DNA from: Beggiatoa alba B18LD
GTDB lineage: Bacteria; Pseudomonadota; Gammaproteobacteria; Beggiatoales; Beggiatoaceae
DNA length: 64,000 nt
Reading direction: 5' to 3'
Assembly: GCF_000245015.1 (NCBI RefSeq)
Contig: NZ_JH600070.1
Span: 1,050,010-1,114,009, forward strand
The notes beneath the pieces are model-generated. The model was not told the origin of the DNA. It made no database searches and worked only from the letters and a program-made list of their open reading frames with translations. Shown piece by piece: positions 39,168 to 49,000 of this stretch (within the stretch, counting starts at the first letter, position 1; every line of letters begins with the position of its first letter). Position numbers and translations under genes: made by a program.

Positions 39168-39881
39168 ATGATGGAAGAGACCGAACATCACATATCGCAA
39201 CAATTTAACCAAGAATTACGTGAACTACGTAACCAAGTGTTAAGTATGGGCGGTCTGGTTGAAGAACAGTTGCAAAACGCGCTCACAGCCCTTGTCGAAT
39301 GTGACATTCAACTTGCAAAACGAGTTTATAACTCAGATTATAAAATCAATGCGTTAGAAGTCGCCATCGATGAAGACTGCTCACGCATTATTGCGCGTCG
39401 TCAACCAGCCGCCAGCGATTTACGCCTATTGATTACCGTGATTAAAACCATTGGTGATTTAGAACGTATTGGCGATGAAGCAGAACGCATCGCCCAAATG
39501 GCAATGCAGGAAGGAGAAGAAGCCCCAAGCCGTTATTTTGTGGCTATCAATCACTTCGGTAATCACGTCAAACAGATGTTGCACGAAGCACTAGACGCAT
39601 TTGCGCGGATGGATATTGATGCCGCCTTACATGTGATTCGTGAAGATTTAAAAGTCGACAACGAATATGACAGCGTCAGTCGTCAACTCATGACTTACAT
39701 GATGGAAGATGCACGAGCAATTCCTTTAGTCATGGATATTATGTGGGCAGCACGTGCTTTAGAACGTGTTGCGGCACACTCTCGCAACGTCTGCGAATAC
39801 GTTATTTACTTTGTACGTGGTAAAGACGTTCGTCATGTCAGCGTTGACAAGATTGAAGAAGTCGCACGGGTTGGTAAATAA
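39168..39881 (+). CDS. phoU: Phosphate signalling protein PhoU
   Basis: PhoU links the Pst transporter to the PhoR kinase and represses the Pho regulon when phosphate is ample. The 237-aa protein is two three-helix bundles; metal-binding motifs of the family are recognisable in IKTIGDLERIGDEAERIA and MWAARALERVAAHSRNVCEY. A GGAG site precedes the ATG. It ends the pstCAB-phoU operon, which here lacks pstS and phoBR. Confidence 0.97.
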   Translation: MMEETEHHISQQFNQELRELRNQVLSMGGLVEEQLQNALTALVECDIQLAKRVYNSDYKINALEVAIDEDCSRIIARRQPAASDLRLLITVIKTIGDLERIGDEAERIAQMAMQEGEEAPSRYFVAINHFGNHVKQMLHEALDAFARMDIDAALHVIREDLKVDNEYDSVSRQLMTYMMEDARAIPLVMDIMWAARALERVAAHSRNVCEYVIYFVRGKDVRHVSVDKIEEVARVGK

Positions 39882-39912
39882 CGCGCGATTTAAATTTAAA
39901 TTGATTTAAAAT

Positions 39913-39950
39913 GGGATGCGTAAGCCAATAGGGTTACGTGTCCTTTTTTA
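39913..39950 (+). terminator. Rho-independent terminator after phoU
   Basis: GGGATGCGTAAGCC and GGGTTACGTGTCC form an imperfect stem followed by T6 (TTTTTTATT). Confidence 0.6.
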
Positions 39951-39976
39951 TTATGAAATAGTGGAATAAACCAGTT

Positions 39977-41278
39977 ATGAATCCATCGTGGACTTTAGAA
40001 GTTGAAGGCTTTGGCAAGATAAAACAAGCCAGTATTGCGGTTAAACCACTCATGTTATTTGTGGGTGATAATAACAGTGGCAAGAGTTATCTAGCTTCAT
40101 TGTTCTGGGGAGTGACAGAATGGATGAGAAGGTTAGATTTTTCAGAAGATGATATAAAAACCGATATTTTTTTACGCAATTTCTTGGAGCAAGAAAAAGG
40201 TAAGCCAGAAATCACTATTACCAATGAAGTTTTTGAACATTTATTGCCTTTCATTAATAAGAGGCTAGATTCAGAAAAAGATACACTTATTCAACGCATA
40301 TTAAATAATCAAGAAATAAACATTAAAAGACTAACAATAAAAAATATTATTCTTAATGAAAGTTTAGTGTTATATAAAGATGACCATCCTAATTCAGTAG
40401 CAATATTAGAAAAATACAAGCTTAAAGCTAAGGGAGACTATTTTTTATTGCATAAAAAAGCTGGACATAGTCATAGAGGTGTTTCCTCACCTTCTATTCT
40501 AGCTTGTGCCATAAATGCATTAGTGATTAAATTCTTATTTTCACTGTATTTTCCCGCCTCACGTACAGGCTTTATGCTGACATACAAATCACTTATTGCA
40601 GATTCAATAAGTTCATGGGGAATCGATAAAGAACCTAAAAGCCGCTTTTCACGTCCCACTATTGATTTTTTACAGCGACTCACAAAACTTGAGCCAAAAA
40701 AAGATATATATCATAATATTGCAGAGTCTTTAGAATCAGAAATTCTCAACGGTCAAATAATTTCTACAGCAATAGTTGCTAACGATTTTTCCTATCAACC
40801 ACAAGGCACAACGCAACCACTGCCCTTATATTTAAGCTCTTCTTTAGTCACAGAACTTGCGCCTTTAATTATTTTTTTAAAATACAGTTCTGAGTACGGC
40901 GCGATTATTTTAGAAGAGCCTGAAGCTCACCTACATCCTGCTGTACAACGTATTTTAATCCGTCACTTAATTAAATTAGTTAATCGTGGCATTCCTGTTT
41001 TAATCACAACACACAGCGATACTATTTTTCAACAAGTTAATAACCTCATAAGTTTATATCAACATCCTAAACGTGAAAAACTACAAACAGAATTTGGTTA
41101 TCATGATGATGAACTCATAGCCCCTAATGAAGTATCTGCTTATCAATTTACCAATACGCCTGATGGCACTGATGTTGAAGCATTAAAACAAGTAGATGGC
41201 AATGGCTTTGCTGTTCCAACCTTTAACCAAACTATTTTAGATTTATCCAAAGAAACTATTGCATTACAACGAGATTAA
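39977..41278 (+). CDS. AAA ATPase of the OLD/RecF-like group, probable defence ATPase
   Basis: The 433-aa protein starts FGKIKQASIAVKPLMLFVGD with Walker A GDNNSGKS (30-37). The C-terminal half has IILEEPEAHLHPAVQR (signature and Walker B, near 310) and LITTHSD, typical of ABC-type ATPases of the OLD/AAA_15/AAA_21 group. The middle (about 55-280) is AT-rich and unlike anything I recognise. It is 5 bases from a PD-(D/E)XK-like gene, so the two are one operon. Such pairs (for example Septu, Gabija and PARIS) are anti-phage systems, but the partner here does not match a system I can name. Lower GC than its neighbours suggests transfer. Confidence 0.8.
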   Translation: MNPSWTLEVEGFGKIKQASIAVKPLMLFVGDNNSGKSYLASLFWGVTEWMRRLDFSEDDIKTDIFLRNFLEQEKGKPEITITNEVFEHLLPFINKRLDSEKDTLIQRILNNQEINIKRLTIKNIILNESLVLYKDDHPNSVAILEKYKLKAKGDYFLLHKKAGHSHRGVSSPSILACAINALVIKFLFSLYFPASRTGFMLTYKSLIADSISSWGIDKEPKSRFSRPTIDFLQRLTKLEPKKDIYHNIAESLESEILNGQIISTAIVANDFSYQPQGTTQPLPLYLSSSLVTELAPLIIFLKYSSEYGAIILEEPEAHLHPAVQRILIRHLIKLVNRGIPVLITTHSDTIFQQVNNLISLYQHPKREKLQTEFGYHDDELIAPNEVSAYQFTNTPDGTDVEALKQVDGNGFAVPTFNQTILDLSKETIALQRD

Positions 41279-41283
41279 TCAAC

Positions 41284-41877
41284 ATGCTGACAGAAAATCT
41301 CGAAGAGCGTTTAAAATGGCTTGATGTTAATAAATATAAACATATTCAAGCAGAAACTATTTTTAGTTTGGAAGAAGAAAAAAAGAAACCTGAAAATTAC
41401 GCCAAGATAGCCATTGAAGTAAAAACAGGTATGATTTTATATATCAAAGGCGAGGATGTTTGTCTTGAGTGCTTACATGAAAGAACGGTAGCTGATGCGA
41501 TTATTTTCTACTTGTCTGAAACAGAAACACATCTACATATTATCGAGTGTAAAACAACGGTTAGAAGTGACGAATGGGAACACATCAAAAAACAATTTAA
41601 AGGTGCATTACTCAATGCTTTTGCATTGCATGGTCTGCTTGCGCTGAAAAAAATTACAGCGATTTATGTTTATACCGCTTTTCGCCGCGATAAGATTCAA
41701 CCGCAAAATAATCCAAACCCTGTTCTATTAAAAACAGGTGTGGGCACAAACTTAAACCTAACTAATAGCCTTGATTGGTTTGATGAAACCATCAAATTAT
41801 TATCTATCCCTAATATCCCCCATCAAAAAATAGAACTTGATGAGAATGGCTGTGCAAATACCTCTATTATTTTTTAA
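41284..41877 (+). CDS. Probable PD-(D/E)XK-fold nuclease partner of the ATPase
   Basis: The 197-aa protein is unrecognised as a family. It contains an arrangement compatible with the PD-(D/E)XK nuclease core: D71 in VADAIIFYL, then E88-C89-K90 in HIIECKTTV at the end of the next strand, followed by a helix with KKQFKGALLNA. The spacing is normal for restriction-like nucleases. It follows the ATPase by 5 bases. I infer that it is the effector nuclease of a two-gene module; sequence alone does not prove activity. Confidence 0.55.
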   Translation: MLTENLEERLKWLDVNKYKHIQAETIFSLEEEKKKPENYAKIAIEVKTGMILYIKGEDVCLECLHERTVADAIIFYLSETETHLHIIECKTTVRSDEWEHIKKQFKGALLNAFALHGLLALKKITAIYVYTAFRRDKIQPQNNPNPVLLKTGVGTNLNLTNSLDWFDETIKLLSIPNIPHQKIELDENGCANTSIIF

Positions 41878-41880
41878 AAA

Positions 41881-42393
41881 TTAACTTATCCCCCCTTTTT
41901 CCCAAATCATCTGCAATAACGGCGTAAACCGCAATTTTTCCCGCTGTATCCATGCATCCACAAATGCAGGCGTAAACCACGCGCCTAACTCGATTTCATC
42001 AGGGTCTGGTTTTGGCGTTTCTGTTGTCACACAGCGATATACCCAGCAAAATTCCTGCGTTGTGCGCGGGCTGGCTTCTAATTGAAATAAGGCTTGTAAC
42101 GGCGCGTTAATTTGTAATTCTTCTAATAATTCCCGTTCTGCGGCTTGCGCGTAACTCTCTCCCGTCGCCACATGTCCCGCTGCGGACGAATCCCAATGCA
42201 ATGGAAAACTTTTTTTCTGCGCATTGCGTTTATGCAAAAAAATCTCGCCTTGTGGGTTAAAAACTAAAATATGTACGGAACGATGACGCAAGCCTAAATG
42301 ATGAATTTCCGAACGTAATCGGCTTTCTATCACCATATCGTTAGTATCAACAACATCTAAATATTCCGCATTGGGTAGGGATGAAATTGTCAT
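41881..42393 (-). CDS. Nudix hydrolase of the IPP-isomerase-like (YfcD) group
   Basis: The 170-aa protein has the fold of isopentenyl diphosphate isomerase-like Nudix proteins: VVDTNDMVI, HRSVHILVF, LHKRNAQKK, WDSSAAGHV. The Nudix box runs GHVATGESYAQAAERELLEE LQI, with Gln where the signature has Gly. The substrate is unknown. It is convergent with the nuclease gene, just 3 bases apart, and its upstream region is shared with the YhaN-like gene on the other strand. Confidence 0.88.
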   Translation of the reverse strand: MTISSLPNAEYLDVVDTNDMVIESRLRSEIHHLGLRHRSVHILVFNPQGEIFLHKRNAQKKSFPLHWDSSAAGHVATGESYAQAAERELLEELQINAPLQALFQLEASPRTTQEFCWVYRCVTTETPKPDPDEIELGAWFTPAFVDAWIQREKLRFTPLLQMIWEKGGIS

Positions 42394-42524
42394 ATTCTGC
42401 CCTTATTTTGCTTTTTTAATGGGTAAAAATCTTAAAAACATTGATAATTTGTCAAATATGTGCTGTATTTTGCAATAGAATCCTTCATAAACGTCATTTA
42501 TATCGACCTTAACTTTAAAAAATC

Positions 42525-45500
42525 ATGAAACTTTTGCATCTCAATCTAGCCGCTTTTGGACGTTTTACCAATAAATCTTTAGATTTCTCTGCAACAGATA
42601 CAAATTTTCATGTCATTTATGGCGCGAATGAAGCAGGAAAAAGTACCACACGACGCGCTTTAACCCATTGGTTATTTGGGATTCCTGAGCGGACTAATGA
42701 TGCTTATTTACACGCGCCCGACCAGTTACGCATTGGTGGAAAATTGCGCAGTCTGACAGGGGAAGAATTATTATTTTATCGACGCAAAGGGCGCAAAAAT
42801 ACTTTGCTCGATTGGCAAATGAATCCCTTGCCTGAAGAATCATTGCTCCCTTTTTTAAATGGGATGACAGAAGCACGATTTACCGCGCTGTTTTGTTTTG
42901 ACCATGAACGCTTAAGACAAGGCGGAGAGGATTTATTGCACGGTGGGGGGGATGTTGGCGAAAGTTTATTTGAGGCAGGAACAGGTAGTTTAAAACTCCG
43001 TGAGTTACTCACTGAATTAGACCGCGAAGCCGATGAATTATTTAAAGCCCGTGCCAGTAAACCGCGTTTAAATCAGACAATTAAAGCCTATAAAGAAGCC
43101 TGCCAACGGATGAAAGAGTGTTCACTCTCCGCTACGCGCTGGTCAGAGCAAGCCAAATCATTGGACGAAGCGTATATTCAACATCAACAGTTAAGCGATA
43201 AATTGCGCACGTTACGCGCTGAACAGCACCGCCTCGCCCGTATCCAACGCACTCGCCCCTTATTACACCGTCATCAAGCCTTAAGCCAAGAATTAGCCGA
43301 GTTACGCGATGTGATTACCCTCGCGGATGATGCCAGTGCGCGTCGAATTCAAGCCAATTTAACCTTAAATACGGCGCAATCTCAAGAAAAGCAAATCCGC
43401 CAAACCATTGCCGACTTACAAGCCCAAGTAGAAAGCCTGATTATTCCCGATGCCTTATTAACGCATAAAGAAACGATTTATAACTTACGCGAGCGTTTAG
43501 GCAGTCATCAAAAAGCCGCACGCGACTTGCCCGGTGTGCGTACAGAAATGCGCACTATTGAAGCAGAAGCACAAACTTTGCTACGGCGAATTTATCCGCA
43601 TTTAACATTAAGCGATGTACCGAGTCTGTTTATCAGCAATCCACAACGTGAATGCTTGAAACAACTTGCCGATGCTTATCCTGCTTTGCGTGAAAAACAA
43701 ACGAGCTTACAAGACCGTTTAGAAAAAATTCAACAGCAACTGATTCAACAAAAAAATAGCTTAGAGATATTAGCCTTACCGCCCGACTTAACCGAATTAA
43801 AAGCCGCTTTAGGACGCGCTTTAAAACAAGGCGATTTAGAAGACAGCCTTGCGAAAGAAGATAAAGAAGTCCGATTATTAACGGTTAAAGCCGACATCGG
43901 CTTAAAACAACTGGGGTTATGGGTTGGCAGTTTAGAAGCCCTAGAACAAGTCGCCCTCCCGCCAGCAGAACGGGTCGAACACTACGACCGTCGTTTTAAA
44001 GAACTCGATAACGACCGCCAACGGATTAAAGAAAAACTATTAGAAACCCGCCAACGGGTCAGCGCAGCCACGCAAAAGATTAACGCTTTACAATGGGCGG
44101 GCGAAATTCCCACCGAAGCTGACTTGCACAAAGCCCGCGAGTTACGGCAACAACGTTGGCAATCACTGAAACACACCCAAGCCAACGCAGAAATGTATCA
44201 ATCTTATGAAGAAACTGTGCAACAAGCCGACGACATCGCCGACCGCTTACGCCGTGAAGCCCATCGCGTCGCCGAACTCGCTGCCCTGATGGCAGAACAA
44301 CAAAACGCCCAACGCGAACAAGAACAACAAGCAAAAAAATGGCATGGTTTAAATGACCAACTTGCCGCCCTAACCAACGAATGGGAAGCCATTTGGCAAC
44401 CGCTGAATATCAAACCCTATTTACCCGCCGAGATGCGTGGCTGGTTTAACGACTGCCTACAATTGCGCCAACAAGCCGAACTCCTGCGCGAACGTCGCCA
44501 ACATCTAGAAGTTAAACAACAACTCATTGCTAGTCTTTGCCAATCGCTCACGCAAGCACTCGTCAAACTGCCACAAAACAGCCTACCCCTCACCCGTTTA
44601 GCCGACTTAATCGAACAAGCACAAGCCTGCATCGCAGAAACTACTGATTTACAACATCATCGTGAAGACCTAGAACGCCAAATTCGCAACCTCAGCATTG
44701 AACAACAACGCCTAGAATCCACCCATCAACAAGCCAGCGACGCACTCGCCACATGGCAAACTGATTGGACAAAAGCCTTACAACCGCTACAACTGTCCGC
44801 CGATACCGCACCCGATACCGCTCGCAACGTCTTAGACAGCTTAGAACAAGTGCTGAATAAAATTGATAAAATCAGTAGTTTACGGCGACGTATTGAACGC
44901 ATGGACGAAGACGCAGAAGTTTTCCGCCACGATGTCGAGCGCGTTGTGCAAAGTTTAACCCCTGAATTATTTAACGAACCTGTTGAGCAAAGCGTGCCCA
45001 TGCTTTCTAATCGCGTCAGCCAAGCCGAGCGTGAACTGACCCGCTTTGAACAATTACAACAACGTCTCCACAGCGAAAATGACCGCTTACAAAAAATTAT
45101 CGACTCAGTTCAAACCACGCAAGCCCAACTACAAGCCTTACTCACGCAAGCCCGCTGTCAAGATTTAAAATCCTTAGAAATCGCCGAACAAGCCTCCGCC
45201 AAGAAACAAACCTTACAACGCCAACTCCGCGAGCTAGAACAACAGCTTGCAGAACATGGCGAAGGTTTATCTTTACTAGACCTCACCCACGCAGCCGATG
45301 CCGTTGATATTGAACAACTCACCGAACAACTGGAAAACTGCACCACACAAATACAAGCCCTAGAACAAGAACGCTCCGAATGGGATCAGAAAATCGGTGA
45401 ACTCCGCCTATTACTGAAACAAATGGACGGCAACGCCGATGCCGCTCGGGCTGCGGACGAGGCACAACTTGCCCTTGCCGAAATGCAAGAACTCAGCGAA

Positions 45501-45992
45501 CGCTACACTCACATTTATCTAGCCGCCAGCGTATTGCGCAAATCTATCGAACGCTACCGCGAACAGCACCAAGCCCCGCTTTTACAAAGGGCGAGCGAAC
45601 TTTTCGAACGCCTAACGCTCGGCAATTTTCAAGGCTTACAAGTTGGCTTTCACAACCAAACAGACCAACCGATTTTATTAGGACTACGACAATTAAACGG
45701 CGAAGGCATCGCCACCACAGGCATGAGCGACGGCACACGCGACCAACTCTATTTAGCCCTTCGTTTAGCCAGCATAGAGCGTTATTTAACCCGTCAATCA
45801 CTTATGCCGTTAATTGTGGATGATATCTTGTTGAATTTTGACGATGACCGCTCATTAGCGACTTTAACCGTTTTAAACGAACTTGCCCAACACACACAAA
45901 TATTATTTTTCACCCATCACCGCCGTTTAGTCGAACTCGCTCAAACAGCCGTAACAGGGTTGAAGGTGCATGATATGCGCAATGTGGCGTAG
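42525..45992 (+). CDS. YhaN-type SMC/Rad50-like ATPase
   Basis: The 1155-aa protein has an N-terminal ABC half (LAAFGRFTNKSLDF, Walker A YGANEAGKST), long coiled coils from about 190 to 960 rich in Gln, Leu and Glu, and a C-terminal half with the signature GMSDGTRDQLYLALRL and Walker B LIVDDILLNFDD. This is the AAA_27/YhaN branch of SbcC-like proteins, which normally works with a YhaM/SbcD-like nuclease in DNA repair. No such nuclease gene is adjacent. The coiled-coil section is enriched in CAA codons. Confidence 0.88.
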   Translation: MKLLHLNLAAFGRFTNKSLDFSATDTNFHVIYGANEAGKSTTRRALTHWLFGIPERTNDAYLHAPDQLRIGGKLRSLTGEELLFYRRKGRKNTLLDWQMNPLPEESLLPFLNGMTEARFTALFCFDHERLRQGGEDLLHGGGDVGESLFEAGTGSLKLRELLTELDREADELFKARASKPRLNQTIKAYKEACQRMKECSLSATRWSEQAKSLDEAYIQHQQLSDKLRTLRAEQHRLARIQRTRPLLHRHQALSQELAELRDVITLADDASARRIQANLTLNTAQSQEKQIRQTIADLQAQVESLIIPDALLTHKETIYNLRERLGSHQKAARDLPGVRTEMRTIEAEAQTLLRRIYPHLTLSDVPSLFISNPQRECLKQLADAYPALREKQTSLQDRLEKIQQQLIQQKNSLEILALPPDLTELKAALGRALKQGDLEDSLAKEDKEVRLLTVKADIGLKQLGLWVGSLEALEQVALPPAERVEHYDRRFKELDNDRQRIKEKLLETRQRVSAATQKINALQWAGEIPTEADLHKARELRQQRWQSLKHTQANAEMYQSYEETVQQADDIADRLRREAHRVAELAALMAEQQNAQREQEQQAKKWHGLNDQLAALTNEWEAIWQPLNIKPYLPAEMRGWFNDCLQLRQQAELLRERRQHLEVKQQLIASLCQSLTQALVKLPQNSLPLTRLADLIEQAQACIAETTDLQHHREDLERQIRNLSIEQQRLESTHQQASDALATWQTDWTKALQPLQLSADTAPDTARNVLDSLEQVLNKIDKISSLRRRIERMDEDAEVFRHDVERVVQSLTPELFNEPVEQSVPMLSNRVSQAERELTRFEQLQQRLHSENDRLQKIIDSVQTTQAQLQALLTQARCQDLKSLEIAEQASAKKQTLQRQLRELEQQLAEHGEGLSLLDLTHAADAVDIEQLTEQLENCTTQIQALEQERSEWDQKIGELRLLLKQMDGNADAARAADEAQLALAEMQELSERYTHIYLAASVLRKSIERYREQHQAPLLQRASELFERLTLGNFQGLQVGFHNQTDQPILLGLRQLNGEGIATTGMSDGTRDQLYLALRLASIERYLTRQSLMPLIVDDILLNFDDDRSLATLTVLNELAQHTQILFFTHHRRLVELAQTAVTGLKVHDMRNVA

Positions 45993-46011
45993 TTTTTTGA
46001 TTTTAAAATTA

Positions 46012-46049
46012 AAACCTGATAGATTTTGTTAAATTTATCGGGTTTTTTT
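46012..46049 (+). terminator. Rho-independent terminator after the YhaN-like gene
   Basis: AACCTGATAGA and T-TATCGGGTT form an imperfect stem followed by T7. The next gene begins 26 bases later. Confidence 0.65.
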
Positions 46050-46074
46050 AATGCGTTTTTTAGGAGAATGGGGA

Positions 46075-49000
46075 ATGGATGAGCGATTGATTGAGGCGGT
46101 GAAGGCGTTTCTTCAGGTTTCTAGTAATGAAGAATTAGGGCAAGTTTTGCAGGCTTTTCCTGAATTATTAACGCAGGAAACAGAAATTAACGCCATCTTT
46201 GAATTTGGGATTGCACAAGCACGCGGAATAAATGAAATAGAGAAAGCAGAATTTTTTGAGCAACGCCATCAAATGCTAAAAAAAATTCAACAAAATTTTG
46301 CGCAACAAAATAACAATCCTTTTATATCCTTTATTCAACAAGCTCAAACCGCAGAACAACAGTATCTCCGTACAAGTGACAGAAATAGTTTAGATAGAGC
46401 CATTCAGGCATGGGAACACATCTTACAGCATCCAGAATTTGAAAAAATGGGAGCTGATTTTAAACTGAGGGTACTTAATGATAGCGCAATTACATATTCG
46501 CGCCGTTATCGGGCAAGAGGTCAGTTAGCTGATTTAAATACAGCGCTGAGAGCATGGGAGTTTGCGGTTGCTAACACCCCGCCCGATTCTCCTGACTTGC
46601 CCTCTATGTTCAACAATTTGGGCAATGGGCTAAGTAACCGCTATTCGCGCTCAGGAGAGTTAGCGGATTTGCAAGTGGGGATTGAGGCCTACCAACAAGC
46701 CACAGATAAAACCCCGCCCGATTCCCCTGACCTGCCCTCTCGGCTCAACAATTTGGGCACTGGGCTTCGAAACCGCTATTCGCGCTCAGGAGAGTTAGCG
46801 GATTTGCAAGCGGGGATTAAGGCTTTCCAACAAGCCATAGAGAAAACTCCGCCCAATTCCCCTGAGCTGTCTGGCTATCTCAACAATTTGGGTGCTGGGC
46901 TTACAGACCGCTATTCGCACTCAGGAGAGTTAGCGGATTTGCAAGCGGGGATTGTGGCTTACCAACAAGCCATAGAGAAAACCCCGCCCGATTCCCCTGA
47001 CTTGCCCTCTCGGCTCAACAATTTGGGCACTGGGCTTCGAGACCGCTATTCGCGCTCAGGAGAGTTAGCGGATTTGCAAGCGGGGATTGCGGCTTTCCAA
47101 CAAGCCATAGATAAAACCCCGCCCGATTCCCCTGACTTGCCCTCTCTGCTCAACAATTTGGGCAATGGGCTTCGAGACCGCTATTCGCGCTCAGGAGAGT
47201 TAGCGGATTTGCAAGCGGGGATTGCGGCTTTCCAACAAGCCATAGAGAAAACCCTGCCCGATTCGCTTGTCTTGCCCGCTATGTTCAACAATTTGGGCAT
47301 TGGGCTTACAAACCTCTATTCGCACTCAGGAGAGTTAGCGGATTTGCAAGCGGGGATTGAGGCTTACCAACAAGCCATAGAGAAAACCCCGCCCGATTCC
47401 CCTGACTTGCCCTCTCGGCTCAACAATTTGGGCAATGGGCTTCGAGACCGCTATTCGCACTCAAGAGAGTTAGCGGATTTGCAAGCGGGGATTGCGGCTT
47501 TCCAACAAGCCATAGAGAAAACCCCGCCTAATTCCCCTAAGCTGTCTGGCTATCTCAACAATTTGGGTGCTGGGCTTCGATACCACTATTCGCGCTCAGG
47601 AGAGTTAGCGGATTTGCAAGCGGGGATTGCGGCTTTCCAACAAGCGGTTGGGTTAGGCGAAAAACATTCAATTGCTGATTGGCTCACTTCAGCCCGTAAC
47701 TGGCTCAACTGGGCATTTGAACGCAATAGCTGGACGGAAATAGAAGAAGCCTATCCAGCCCTCCAAAAAGCCAGTAAACAATTGGTTGAAAAACAATTAT
47801 TGCGTGAGCATCAAGAAGCCTTTTTACAAGATACACAAGGTATTGCGGTTAAAGTCGCTTACGCACGGATTCAAACAGGGCAACTTGAAAAAGCGGTTGA
47901 AGCCTTAGAACAAGGGGTTGCGCGTTTATTAAGTAATGCCTTAGCGCGTTCTAACGCCGATTTAACCCAGTTACAACAAGATAGTCCTGAGTTATATGAG
48001 CGTTATCAAGAGTCTTTGCAAGCCGTTAATACGACACAACGCTTTTATCAAAATGCCACTGATGACCTCCGCGAAAAAGCACAATCTGATTGGCAAACCG
48101 CAGAAAAGCAATTTAACGAATTGCTAGAAAACATTCGCCAGTTACAAGGACATGAAAACTTTTTACTCATTGCAACCGATATCAACACGGTTAAACAAGT
48201 TTCCCAACAACAGCCATTAATTTATGTTTTCTTTACAGAAAAAGGCGGTTATGCCTTAAACGTTTTTCAGGGGCAAATTCAAGCAATTGCTTTACCTGAA
48301 TTAACAAATACCGTTTTATCAGAAAAAGTAAATAGCTATTTTCAGGCTTATAACAAACGTAAAGAAAATAGAGACGCTTGGTTTAATGCAATTGAGACAA
48401 TGACAACATGGTTGTATCAAGCTGTCATGCAACTGATTTTACAAAATATCCCCACAGATTCACAAATCACACTAATTCCTATCGGATTATTAAATTTATT
48501 ACCGCTTCATGCTGCTTATGCTACGACGGATAATAAACGCCGTTATGTGCTTGATGATTATATGATTAGCTATGCACCGAACGCGCTTTCTTTACAAACC
48601 GCTCGTAAACGCACACAAATCCCCAGACAGAAGTTATTAGCAATTGAAAATCCTACAGAAGATTTGATTGCTTGTACTATTGAAATTGAAGCTCTCGAAA
48701 AATATTTTGAGGAGCGTAAGATTTTTACTCATGAAGAAGCAACCCAAGAAGCTGTTAAAAATGCGCTGAATAATGACTATTCCGTACTACATTTTTCTTG
48801 TCATGGTGGCGCAGAACTAGAAGACCCATTAAAAACAGGGTTGTTAATGGCACATAATGAAATGCTGACCGTGCAAGATTTCTTAAACGCACAACTCAAT
48901 GCGCGTTTAGTCAGTTTATCCGCTTGTGAAACGGGGATGATAGGCGTAAAACAAGTTGAGGAAGTGGTGAGTTTACCCACCAGCTTATTGCAAGCGGGTG

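Noticed and set aside
39977-41877. PARIS (AriA/AriB) as identity of the ATPase pair
   Set aside because: The small partner shows an ECK nuclease-like motif and lacks features I associate with the DUF4435 TOPRIM protein, so I did not assign the name.
42690-45810. Several reverse-strand open frames inside the YhaN-like gene
   Set aside because: They are shadows of a strongly biased coding sequence (CAA-rich) and have no recognisable domains or ribosome sites.
46576-47655. 135-nt repeats as a possible satellite or CRISPR-like array
   Set aside because: They lie in frame within the TPR-CHAT gene and encode 45-residue units.
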